From: Octadecabacter sp. B2R22
GTDB lineage: Bacteria; Pseudomonadota; Alphaproteobacteria; Rhodobacterales; Rhodobacteraceae
Reading direction: 5' to 3'
Length of the DNA stretch: 64,000 nt
Assembly (NCBI RefSeq): GCF_018861045.1
Contig: NZ_JAHKQJ010000002.1
Span: 310,001-374,000, forward strand
This document shows, one piece after another, positions 39,029 to 47,372 of the stretch. The notes beneath the pieces are model-generated. The model ran no database searches, was not told the DNA's origin, and saw only the letters and a program-made list of their open reading frames with translations. The position numbers and the translations under genes were made by a program. Numbering within the stretch: the stretch's first letter is position 1; each line of letters starts with the position of its first letter.

Positions 39029-39097
39029 GTTTGTGCGCCTTTCATTCTGAAGGGGCTTTATAGCGAGCAGGCGGGGAGGTGCAATCAGCCCCGCCGT

Positions 39098-39349
39098 TCA
39101 AGCAATGATATCAGGGGTTGTTCGATCCTCAAGCACGGCGATTTTGTCTTTCAGCTTGAGCTTCTGTTTTTTCAGACGTTTGACCGTGAGCATGTCAGCC
39201 GTTCCGGTTTCTTGCAGCGCATGGATCGCCTCATCAAGGTCGCGGTGGTCTTGCCGTAGCACGCCCAATTGAATGAGCAGCACTTCGTCAGTTTTCATAG
39301 GGGTGCTGCTGTTCACGAGCGAATCCATATTGTCAGTGTCGTTGGCCAT
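39098..39349 (-). CDS. YdcH/DUF465 family small coiled-coil protein
   Basis: The C-terminal two thirds, with LRQDHRDLDEAIHAL and VKRLKKQKLKLKDKIAVLED, match the DUF465 (YdcH/SlyX-like) pattern of two antiparallel helices. The function is unknown. Three in-frame ATG codons (39349, 39328, 39298) give 83, 76 or 66 residues; none has a clear ribosome binding site, and I chose the longest that avoids the heat-shock promoter region. It is divergent from hsp20. Confidence 0.75.
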   Translation of the reverse strand: MANDTDNMDSLVNSSTPMKTDEVLLIQLGVLRQDHRDLDEAIHALQETGTADMLTVKRLKKQKLKLKDKIAVLEDRTTPDIIA

Positions 39350-39398
39350 AGATGTATGTGCAAACGACGTTTTTACAAAGCAAAACCACACACATACG

Positions 39399-39427
39399 CT
39401 TGCAACGGGGCAGATGACCCCCCATAT
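39399..39427 (+). promoter_or_regulatory. RpoH (sigma-32) type promoter of hsp20
   Basis: CTTGCA at 39399-39404 and CCCCAT at 39420-39425 followed by ATT are 15 nt apart, close to the heat-shock consensus CTTGAA / CCCCAT-x-T. It lies about 65 nt before the hsp20 ATG. Confidence 0.7.
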
Positions 39428-39491
39428 TTTAATCAGGCCGCCAGTATTGGGGCCGGAATTTTGACTGTCGCTTAACCTAAGGACGTGTCGC

Positions 39492-39905
39492 ATGACGAAA
39501 CTATCACTGGGAACGCATCCGTTCCTTCTTGGCTTTGAAGAGCTAGAGCGCTTGGTTGAACGGACCGCTAAGTCCGGCAACGAGGGCTACCCCCCTTATA
39601 ACATCGAGCAAACCTCGCAGACGTCCTACCGCATAACACTGGCTGTGGCTGGCTTTGGCGAAGGCGATCTTGCGATCACGGTTGAGGACAATCAGTTGGT
39701 GATCCGTGGACGGCAATCAGACGACAGCGAAGGACGCGTATTCTTGCACCGTGGAATCGCCGCGCGTCAGTTTCAGCGGTCTTTTGTGCTGGCTGAAGGG
39801 GTCGATGTGGGTGAAGCAATCATGGAAAACGGGTTGCTGCACGTGGATCTCTCCCGTGAAGTGCCGGAGTCTGTGGTGCAAACGATCAATATCAGAAAGG
39901 GCTAA
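39492..39905 (+). CDS. Hsp20 family small heat-shock protein
   Basis: The 137-residue protein has an alpha-crystallin domain: YPPYNIEQTSQTSYRITLAV, LVIRGRQ, and the closing ENGLLHVDLSREVPE with the conserved G-x-L. Small heat-shock proteins hold unfolding proteins in the cytosol. AAGGA precedes the ATG. DUF1150 follows after 3 nt, a constant partner in alphaproteobacteria. Confidence 0.95.
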   Translation: MTKLSLGTHPFLLGFEELERLVERTAKSGNEGYPPYNIEQTSQTSYRITLAVAGFGEGDLAITVEDNQLVIRGRQSDDSEGRVFLHRGIAARQFQRSFVLAEGVDVGEAIMENGLLHVDLSREVPESVVQTINIRKG

Positions 39906-39908
39906 GTC

Positions 39909-40133
39909 ATGGATACGAAATTCAATTTTGCCGATATGGGCGACCGCGTTGTTTACGTGAAATCTGTAAATGTCGCTGAACTGCCCGAAGAGGTTCGCGA
40001 AGCTGCGGGCGATCGTGAAGAACTGTTTGCGGTGCATGACAGCGAGGGGCAGCAACTGGCTTTGGTGGCGGACCGTCAGATGGCTTTCGTTCTCGCACGA
40101 CAAAACGACATGCAGCCGGTGACGGTTCATTAA
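39909..40133 (+). CDS. DUF1150 family protein
   Basis: The 74-residue protein with RVVYVKSVNVAEL and LFAVHDSEGQQLALVADRQMA fits DUF1150, found next to hsp20 throughout alphaproteobacteria. The function is unknown; constant linkage to hsp20 suggests a role in heat-shock or small-HSP action. It ends 3 nt from the convergent membrane-protein gene. Confidence 0.92.
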   Translation: MDTKFNFADMGDRVVYVKSVNVAELPEEVREAAGDREELFAVHDSEGQQLALVADRQMAFVLARQNDMQPVTVH

Positions 40134-40136
40134 GCC

Positions 40137-40730
40137 CTAGTCGAGGCTCGGTTTGCGTTGTGACGTGCCAATTGCGATGGCCGATAGCAATGCTACGGCA
40201 ATGCAACTTCCGTACGCAAATGGAACAAGCGTGTAAAACAACTCGGCTGAGCCTTTCGCCAAGAAACGACTGCTGCCGAGCGCCAATGCAAAAAGCCAGC
40301 TGAGTGTTGAAACACCTGCGATGCAGGCCATCGGCAGCCTTAGGGAATTTGGCATATTCAAAATGCGTTTGCCCAATCGCTGCTCAAGGCAGGGCACTGC
40401 ATAGAGGCCAATGACCAAAGCGTTGGCGGTAAGAACCGTTACGACCAGTATTTTCGTGAACAGTTTTGGGCTGAAGTTTTCCAAAACAAAGCCCGTGCGC
40501 AGATAGATGAGTGCGAGGCCAGAGGCCCACATCACAACGATCGCGGCCCATACAATGCGATGACAGCAATCAAGCGTGTCGAGTAACGGCTGGTTAACAG
40601 TGGAGCGAATACGGCGCAGGACATTGAAGTCTGCAAAGAACGATGCGCCAATCCCGATCGCTACTGAAAGTAAGTGAATGTAGCGGACAGTGTCATCGAT
40701 TAGTGTCGTGATCAAAATGTCATTACTCAT
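40137..40730 (-). CDS. Unknown integral membrane protein
   Basis: The 197-residue protein has five predicted membrane helices, with VRYIHLLSVAIGIGASFFAD near the start, CCHRIVWAAIVVMWASGLAL, and FTKILVVTVLTANALVIG. Histidines inside or at the edge of helices 1 and 2 and an ends-of-helix lysine recall the CopD/DUF2269-like group of small membrane proteins, but the match is weak. I do not assign a function. ATG 40728-40730 is chosen because it precedes the first helix; the frame extends further without support. Confidence 0.6.
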   Translation of the reverse strand: MSNDILITTLIDDTVRYIHLLSVAIGIGASFFADFNVLRRIRSTVNQPLLDTLDCCHRIVWAAIVVMWASGLALIYLRTGFVLENFSPKLFTKILVVTVLTANALVIGLYAVPCLEQRLGKRILNMPNSLRLPMACIAGVSTLSWLFALALGSSRFLAKGSAELFYTLVPFAYGSCIAVALLSAIAIGTSQRKPSLD

Positions 40731-40905
40731 AAAGATGGGCCGAAATCTATTTACCAAGAACAGTCGTAGAATGAACGCGCGACGCAAAAGATTGAAACAC
40801 GTGTTCTGGGCAGTAGTCGCGAGGTTCAAAGGTTAACGCAACAGACAATTTACGATTTGGATCAACTAAAGGGTGAGTGTGCCACGCGAAGCAAACCTAA
40901 AACAA

Positions 40906-40938
40906 AAAAAGGCGCAAGCTTGATGCTCACGCCTTTTT
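40906..40938 (-). terminator. Terminator of the sulfurylase/kinase gene
   Basis: AAAAAGGCG and CGCCTTTTT pair over 9 bp around an inner AGC-GCT helix. On the minus strand it is followed by more T residues, 41 nt past the stop codon. It can also work on the plus strand. Confidence 0.8.
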
Positions 40939-40978
40939 GTTAGTCAATTTTGAAAGGCTAAGTTTCAGCCTCGCCGCT

Positions 40979-43057
40979 TTACTCAGCGGCAATCAGACCC
41001 ATGCTTTCGAGCTTCAGGATCACCTGATGCGCACAGTTGTCTACGTCGACATTTTCAGTCTCCACGGACAGCTCAGGGTTAACCGGAACGTCATAAGGGT
41101 CAGAGATCCCTGTGAATTCCTTGATCTTTCCTTCGCGGGCCAGCTTGTAGAGACCCTTACGGTCGCGCTTTTCACACTCTTCAATGGATGTTGCGACATG
41201 AACTTCGATGAATGCACCGAAAGATTCAATGTCTTCACGAACGGCGCGGCGTGTGGTTGCGTATGGCGCGATTGGCGCACAGATCGCGATACCACCGTTC
41301 TTGGTGATCTCGGATGCAACGTAACCGATGCGGCGGATGTTCAGGTCGCGGTGCTCTTTGGAAAAGCCCAGTTCGGAGGACAGGTTCTTGCGAACGATGT
41401 CACCATCCAGAAGCGTCACAGGGCGGCCGCCCATTTCCATCAGTTTCACCATCAAAGCGTTGGCGATTGTGGATTTTCCTGAACCGGAGAATCCAGTGAA
41501 GAACACTGTGAAACCCTGCTTGGAACGTGGCGGCTTTGTGCGGCGCAATTCTTTGACAACTTCAGGGAAGGAGAACCACTCAGGGATTTCCAGACCTTCA
41601 GCCAAACGGCGGCGCAATTCTGTGCCAGAGATGTTGAGGATCGTGACTTTGTCTTTGTCTTCGATCTCGTCGATCGCTTCGTATTGCGCACGTTCGTCAA
41701 CCCAAACCATGTGTTTGAAATCGACCATTTCGATGCCCATTTCTTCTTGGTGGGCGCGGAACAAGTCTTGTGCGTCGTAAGCACCGTAGAAATCTTCACC
41801 AGCGGAGTTGGAACCTGGGCCCGCGTGGTCACGGCCAACGATGAAGTGTGTACAGCCGTGGTTCTTACGGATCAGGCCATGCCAAACTGCTTCGCGTGGG
41901 CCTGCCATACGCATGGCAAGGTTCAGCAAGGACATCGCAGTTGTGGACTGTGGGTACTTGTCCAGCACTGCTTCGTAGCAACGAACGCGTGTGAAGTGGT
42001 CAACGTCGCCCGGCTTTGTAAGGCCCACAACAGGGTGGATCAACAGGTTAGCCTGTGCTTCGCGTGCTGCGCGGAATGTCAGTTCTTGGTGCGCACGGTG
42101 CAGCGGGTTACGTGTTTGGAACGCAACCACTTTGCGCCAGCCCATTTTGCGGAAGTAAGCGCGCAATTCGTTTGGCGTGTCGCGACGGGCGCGGAAATCG
42201 TAGTGCACTGGCTGTTGGATGCCGGTGACTGGACCACCAAGGTACACCTTGCCAGCTTGGTTGTGCAGGTAGTTGACGGCTGGGTGCGCATCATCATCAG
42301 CGCCGAAGACTTTTTCAGCTTCTTTGGCTTTGTTTGGCACCCAGTTGTCGGTGACAGTCATGGTCGCCAGAATAACGCCTTCTTGGTCGCGCAGGGCGAT
42401 GTCTTGACCAGCTTCAAGAGAGGCTGCGAAGTCCTCAGAGACGTCCAAAGTGATCGGCATTGGCCAAAGTTCGCCTGTTGTCAGGCGCATATTGTCGACG
42501 ACGCCGTCGTAGTCGGCTTCGGTCAGGAACCCTTTGAGTGGGTTGAAGCCGCCGTTCATCAGCAATTCAAGGTCGCAGATCTGACGCGGTGTCAGGTCGT
42601 GGCTGACGAGTTCGCCAGCTTCAACTTTCAGCTTCTGTGCTGAATCGTAGGAGACATACAGCTCTGGGATCGGAGAAAGGTTGTGTTCCATAAGTTTGGT
42701 CCTGTTACTAAGAGACGTGAGGCCGGATGCGCTGCCCGTAAGTTCGGCATGTAGCGCGTCGTATTCGGCAAGTTTTCGAGTTAGAAATTGAGTTGTAAGG
42801 CGGTTCTTCTCGCCCGCGCCACGTGCCGTGATGGCATAGGTATGGCGCGCGCGTTTGTCTGGGCCGTTGCGGTCTTCGACGTTTACAAGGCCCGCTTCGG
42901 TGGCTTGTTTCAACAGTGCGTTAAGTCGACCCAAAGAGACGCCGATCGCCTCTGCGGTCACCCGCTGGGACGCGTCAGGCGCGAGGTCCAACTGCCGTAA
43001 CAATCGGAACATTTGGTCCTCTTGCTCGGTTGTGATTTTGGCGGGCGACATGGCCAT
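40979..43057 (-). CDS. MarR/EPS-type regulator domain fused to ATP sulfurylase / APS kinase
   Basis: An uninterrupted 692-codon frame. Residues 1-110 match the small 'EPS-associated MarR' regulators (TIGR04176-like): a winged helix with LLRQLDLAPDASQRVTAEAI, then the helix TTQFLTRKLAEYDALHAEL. Residues 123-510 are ATP sulfurylase (QTRNPLHRAHQE, GRDHAGPG); residues 515-692 are APS kinase (GFSGSGKSTIANAL, DGDIVRKNL). The enzyme half makes PAPS from sulfate and ATP. A second start at 42691 (MEHNLSPIPEL, residue 123) has AGGA eight bases upstream and yields 570 residues, the normal length of the bifunctional enzyme in this family. So either a true fusion or two proteins from one frame are made. 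Two palindromes lie just upstream. Confidence 0.85.
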   Translation of the reverse strand: MAMSPAKITTEQEDQMFRLLRQLDLAPDASQRVTAEAIGVSLGRLNALLKQATEAGLVNVEDRNGPDKRARHTYAITARGAGEKNRLTTQFLTRKLAEYDALHAELTGSASGLTSLSNRTKLMEHNLSPIPELYVSYDSAQKLKVEAGELVSHDLTPRQICDLELLMNGGFNPLKGFLTEADYDGVVDNMRLTTGELWPMPITLDVSEDFAASLEAGQDIALRDQEGVILATMTVTDNWVPNKAKEAEKVFGADDDAHPAVNYLHNQAGKVYLGGPVTGIQQPVHYDFRARRDTPNELRAYFRKMGWRKVVAFQTRNPLHRAHQELTFRAAREAQANLLIHPVVGLTKPGDVDHFTRVRCYEAVLDKYPQSTTAMSLLNLAMRMAGPREAVWHGLIRKNHGCTHFIVGRDHAGPGSNSAGEDFYGAYDAQDLFRAHQEEMGIEMVDFKHMVWVDERAQYEAIDEIEDKDKVTILNISGTELRRRLAEGLEIPEWFSFPEVVKELRRTKPPRSKQGFTVFFTGFSGSGKSTIANALMVKLMEMGGRPVTLLDGDIVRKNLSSELGFSKEHRDLNIRRIGYVASEITKNGGIAICAPIAPYATTRRAVREDIESFGAFIEVHVATSIEECEKRDRKGLYKLAREGKIKEFTGISDPYDVPVNPELSVETENVDVDNCAHQVILKLESMGLIAAE
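42689..42703 (-). promoter_or_regulatory. Internal start with ribosome binding site for the sulfurylase/kinase alone
   Basis: AGGA at 42700-42703 lies eight bases before ATG 42691 on the minus strand. From here the protein has exactly the length and N-terminus of stand-alone bifunctional sulfate adenylyltransferase/APS kinases, so this start may be used in addition to, or instead of, the fused one. Confidence 0.55.
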
Positions 43058-43075
43058 CAGGCGCGACTCACTATT

Positions 43076-43124
43076 TGTTCAAGCGTGAACATAGGACCAA
43101 AGTTTGTTCATGCAAGAACAAACT
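43076..43124 (-). promoter_or_regulatory. Two operator-like palindromes upstream of the MarR fusion
   Basis: Site 1 (43076-43091) is TGTTCA-AGCG-TGAACA, site 2 (43101-43124) is AGTTTGTTC-ATGCAA-GAACAAACT, a perfect 9-bp inverted repeat. Both contain TGTTC - 6 nt - GAACA, and their centres are 29 bp apart. They end 18 nt before the MarR start and would overlap its promoter, as expected for an autoregulatory MarR-type site. Confidence 0.65.
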
Positions 43125-43329
43125 TGCGCCGATGCTGGGTTTTTCCTGAAACTGGGCGGGTGATGGCGGTATTGTTTCGAAAATTCGCCTATTGAGCGGT
43201 CAGCCCCGTCAATGTTTCCACGATTTCCAACTGGGTTTGCGCAGAGTTCGAACGAATTTACAAAAGCATCATTTAATGGTAAATTTTACGGATAAATCGG
43301 ATAAGTTTTTAAAGTTATGGAGAATTACG

Positions 43330-43977
43330 ATGAGATTGATATCTACAGCTGCTGCATTGGTGGCTTTTTCGTCACCAGCGTTTGCTGCAACCCTCGATTT
43401 TACCGGCGACATTTGTACGGGGGGCGGTAGCTGCTCTAATGGCCTGCAGATTGACCAAACTTATGGCGACATTGCTGGTGAGCTGGATGTTGTTTGGGAT
43501 GCTAACACCGCGACCGCTGCCGATGAGAACGTATTTTATTGGGGTGGCAACTATGAGGACCTGGGATCGGTTGCGTACTCGCTCAGTTCTGGGACGGGGA
43601 TGTCGATTACTTTCGCCGCGGCAGCTGGTTTCGATGCCTTGCTCGATGGGTTCAGCATCGCACGATATGCCAACCGAGTGGTGACAACGAGCATTACCGT
43701 CGTCGACCTGGCGGATAGTTCCGTGCTTCTGGATACTGGAAATTTTGAAACAACATATGACGGCAGTCTTGATTACGTTCTCAACGCTCAATCAAGCGCT
43801 GGCTTTGAGATCCTTTTCGGCCCAGATTCTTGGAACGTCGGTATTTCCGACATATCTTATAGTTCACAAGCGACGGCAGTGATCGATCCATCTCCGGTGC
43901 CACTGCCTGCCGCTGGCTGGATGCTTTTGGCAGGTCTTGGCGGAATGGCCGCAGTAGGTCGCCGCAAGAACAGCTAA
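43330..43977 (+). CDS. VPLPA-CTERM sorting domain-containing protein
   Basis: The 215-residue protein has a signal peptide (ending SSPAFA, cut near residue 19), a beta-rich region with two cysteines (CTGGGSCS) and the tripartite C-terminal signal: VPLPA (190-194), the hydrophobic stretch AGWMLLAGLGGMAAVG and the basic end RRKNS. This is the substrate signal of the exosortase D (XrtD) system of Rhodobacteraceae. ATG 43330 follows GGAGAATTACG. It is divergent from the MarR/sulfurylase gene, and exosortase systems go with extracellular polysaccharide. The exosortase itself is not in the window. Confidence 0.9.
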   Translation: MRLISTAAALVAFSSPAFAATLDFTGDICTGGGSCSNGLQIDQTYGDIAGELDVVWDANTATAADENVFYWGGNYEDLGSVAYSLSSGTGMSITFAAAAGFDALLDGFSIARYANRVVTTSITVVDLADSSVLLDTGNFETTYDGSLDYVLNAQSSAGFEILFGPDSWNVGISDISYSSQATAVIDPSPVPLPAAGWMLLAGLGGMAAVGRRKNS

Positions 43978-43999
43978 GTTTTAGTTTAGCGAAAAATAG

Positions 44000-44034
44000 A
44001 ACGGCGGCCCGGTTATCGGTGCCGCCGTTTTTTT
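44000..44034 (+). terminator. Terminator after the VPLPA-CTERM gene
   Basis: AACGGCGGC and GCCGCCGTT form a 9-bp stem closed by an inner CCG-CGG helix and followed by TTTTT. Confidence 0.88.
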
Positions 44035-44109
44035 GTGCGCATTGTGGCAATCACACTATCGATGGTGCAATTTCGCTTAACGGTTTTCCGACTGTCACCC
44101 GCCAACGGC

Positions 44110-44178
44110 GCCCAAGACTTGCTGTCACTTTGGAGTGTTGAGCCGATCCAAAATCCCTGAGCAAAGCAAGATTTGGGC
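44110..44178. other. Imperfect long inverted repeat before the trxB end
   Basis: GCCCAAGACTTGCT (44110-44123) and AGCAAGATTTGGGC (44165-44178) can pair at 12 of 14 positions with a 41-nt loop. It lies 12 nt beyond the trxB stop. It may stabilise the trxB 3' end; no T-run follows. Confidence 0.35.
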
Positions 44179-44189
44179 TACCTCATTAC

Positions 44190-45131
<942 letters not shown>

Positions 45132-45313
45132 GGCTGTAAATCCTCTTTGGTTGGGATGGATATACGCAGCAACTGGGGCGGGTAAAAGGGGGCGTGATAC
45201 AATGTCACCAACCCGTGACGGTATGATGGAAAATTACCGAGGCGCGAAATATTGTTGCGCAAGGTTTGTGTCTGACGTATGAATCGACGCAACCACAGGG
45301 GATTTGCGCCATT

Positions 45314-45814
45314 ATGCCAGGACAGAAGCTGGATGAGATCGACCGGATGATTCTTGCTGAACTGCAAGCAGACGGGCGAATGACCAACGTAGAGTTGGCA
45401 AAACGAGTCGGAATATCCGCCCCCCCGTGCTTGCGTCGTGTGCGCACGCTAGAAGAACAGGGGTTCATTCGCGGCTACCATGCGGACGTGAACGCCCGCG
45501 AGCTGGGCTTTGAGGTGCAGGTCTTCGCCATGGTCGGGCTCGTGTCCCAAGCCGAAGTGGACCTCAGCGCGTTCGAGCAAAAGTGCCAAGGCTGGCCGCT
45601 GGTCCGCGAATGCCACATGCTTAACGGCGAAGTGGATTTCGTTCTGAAATGCGTGGCGCCGGACCTACGAACCTTCCAGAACTTCCTCACAGAAGACCTG
45701 ACCAGCGCCGAAAACGTCGCCAGTGTAAAAACCTCGTTGGTTATTCGCGGTGCAAAAGATGAACCCGGCGTGCCGTTCGACGTGCTCGAAGAACGGCTGA
45801 GGAGGGACGCCTAA
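45314..45814 (+). CDS. Lrp/AsnC family transcriptional regulator
   Basis: The 166-residue protein has an N-terminal helix-turn-helix (LDEIDRMILAELQADGRM; VELAKRVGISAPPCLRRVRT) and a C-terminal RAM/AsnC ligand domain. It probably binds an amino acid and regulates its own gene or divergent trxB. ATG 45314 gives the family N-terminus; an upstream in-frame ATG at 45266 has no family match. It ends 2 nt before the convergent Hint gene. Confidence 0.93.
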   Translation: MPGQKLDEIDRMILAELQADGRMTNVELAKRVGISAPPCLRRVRTLEEQGFIRGYHADVNARELGFEVQVFAMVGLVSQAEVDLSAFEQKCQGWPLVRECHMLNGEVDFVLKCVAPDLRTFQNFLTEDLTSAENVASVKTSLVIRGAKDEPGVPFDVLEERLRRDA

Positions 45815-45816
45815 GG

Positions 45817-46623
45817 TTAGGCGACCACTCCGAAATCGAGATCATGTAGGGACAAGCGTGGGTGCATCAGCATCCCGAAGTCTTCGATCCGTTCAACATG
45901 CGGGAACAGTGTAAGGTACAACGCCAGTTGATCACCGCGCAGGCCAAGTTCATGACGCGCGCCGGGGTTGTGGCTGTCGATTTCGACACCGTTCGCAACG
46001 ATCCGCTCGTGAGACATAAAGCCAATCTGGAACACCTGAACCGGCGTTTGGGGTGTGATTTCGACGATGTTCACACCGTCCACGAAATCAACGGCAGGGA
46101 CGAAAGCCGCTTCGTGGCCCGTCACGCGCTGCAACTGTGGTGAGCGGTGATAGAGACGCGCGGATGGTCCAAGCAAAAGGTCGGGCATCGGGCGACCAAC
46201 ACCAAGCGCATCTGCCGCCACACGGATTAGTTTGCCCATCCGAGACGTTTGACCAGACGCACGGGGAACCAGCGTCATTGATCCGCGCCAGTAAACCGTT
46301 TGGAAACCGTTGGTGACGGTTTTCACTTTGTCGCCCGGAAGGATGTCTTCGATCGCGACCATGCCGCGATCTGTTTTCAAAAGGGCACCACGAGCGAGCG
46401 CGCCAAAGCTATCTTCGAAAGAAGAATTTGCAGGTGCAATGCGGGTAAAGTCGTCAATGTCGCCATTGGGAGTAAGATGGACGACCTCATATTGGCGCAT
46501 AAGAGGCTGGGCGCGCTGAGGTCGTCCTTCTAACTGAGCAAGCCGGGCTGAGGAGGCCACCGGTGCTTTTGTATTTCGTGCCGCCGCGAGGCCTGCGGTG
46601 GCGGAGGGGGTCATTTTCATCAT
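45817..46623 (-). CDS. Hint domain-containing protein lacking the nucleophile cysteine
   Basis: The 268-residue protein has a Hint_2 domain from about residue 75 (GALARGALLKTDRGMVAIED then LPGDKVKTVTNG) to 225 (FMSHERIVANGVEIDS). At the position of the splice/processing Cys the sequence reads ALARGA, so alanine replaces cysteine. It should therefore not self-cleave like an intein or Hedgehog protein. The role is unknown; the same family ends at the start of this window. ATG 46623 follows AGGTGA. The gene is a single-gene unit convergent with the Lrp gene. Confidence 0.87.
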   Translation of the reverse strand: MMKMTPSATAGLAAARNTKAPVASSARLAQLEGRPQRAQPLMRQYEVVHLTPNGDIDDFTRIAPANSSFEDSFGALARGALLKTDRGMVAIEDILPGDKVKTVTNGFQTVYWRGSMTLVPRASGQTSRMGKLIRVAADALGVGRPMPDLLLGPSARLYHRSPQLQRVTGHEAAFVPAVDFVDGVNIVEITPQTPVQVFQIGFMSHERIVANGVEIDSHNPGARHELGLRGDQLALYLTLFPHVERIEDFGMLMHPRLSLHDLDFGVVA

Positions 46624-46943
46624 GCGATCACCTAGTTCTGGTTGGTCACATCATCTGTTGGCCCCCGCCAACAACATCTGAGGAGAGTTGCGTTGACTGA
46701 AATGTGGCTGATAGCGCCTCGTTTCGTCAAACATATTTGGAAAATCAATGAGTATTGGGATCAATCGACACGTCTTGGTATGGATTGTTCGCGGCCCGAT
46801 AACAGCGCCGCCACATTTGGGGCTTCGCAGGGCAGGCGATTTGGCGCTGAAACGAGAATCGCCGCCCCCGGAGAATGCGACAGGGACGGCGATTCTAATG
46901 CTGGCGGTAGTGGCCAGCGATGTTTGGGGATTAACCTGCCGGT
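46624..46943. other. Gene-free region upstream of the Hint gene, with two hairpins
   Basis: TGTTGGC-CCCC-GCCAACA (46656-46673) is a perfect 7-bp hairpin in the presumed leader of the Hint gene. AGAATCGCCG and CGGCGATTCT (46855-46864 and 46887-46896) form a perfect 10-bp stem with a 22-nt loop; it lies beyond the end of the 55-residue gene on the minus strand and may terminate it. No coding region is supported. Confidence 0.5.
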
Positions 46944-47111
46944 TTAGGCGGCGGGGCGCAGTGTCCGGGACGGCGCGGACGTAAGGGCTTCAACAGCGCG
47001 GCGGCTTGCGATAAACGCTTCGCGGCGCAGGCCACGTTCCCATGGCATTTTCGTCGTGCAGTTTTGTGCTTCACGGATGGTGGATTTGATCCAACGGTTT
47101 TGTTTGGTCAT
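46944..47111 (-). CDS. Conserved small basic protein, 55 residues
   Basis: The protein starts [15 protein letters not shown] and contains [17 protein letters not shown]. Very similar short proteins with TTKMPWERG occur, to my knowledge, widely in Rhodobacteraceae but have no named family or function. GAGG lies 9 bases before the ATG. A frame extends upstream without any supporting signal. Charge and size suggest binding to nucleic acid or ribosome, which is only a guess. Confidence 0.75.
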   Translation of the reverse strand: MTKQNRWIKSTIREAQNCTTKMPWERGLRREAFIASRRAVEALTSAPSRTLRPAA

Positions 47112-47372
47112 GGGATTTGCCTCATGGTTTTGTATGCTTGCTCGATGGATACAAATTGACGGCGCAAACGGGCATGAGTGGGGCCAGATCAGGGAAAAAT
47201 TAGAAAAGGGCGGTGGCGGTGTCCATCGAATGTGACCGCTACAGCGGACATGATCATGGTGCGTAAACCCCAATTTTTCAGGGATCTGGCAACAATCCTA
47301 CATCCATCATAGGGATTGTTTCGCATCGACTGTGGCACGGTTTGGGCCATAAAAGCCCAATTGGTGTCAAAT

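Noticed and set aside
43380-43500. Sigma-54 promoter of the PrsR/PrsK type for the VPLPA-CTERM gene
   Set aside because: No convincing GG-N10-GC pair was found in the upstream 270 nt.
46642-46947. Open frame of about 100 codons upstream of the Hint gene
   Set aside because: It starts with GTG without a ribosome binding site, has an unusual composition and crosses the inverted repeat.
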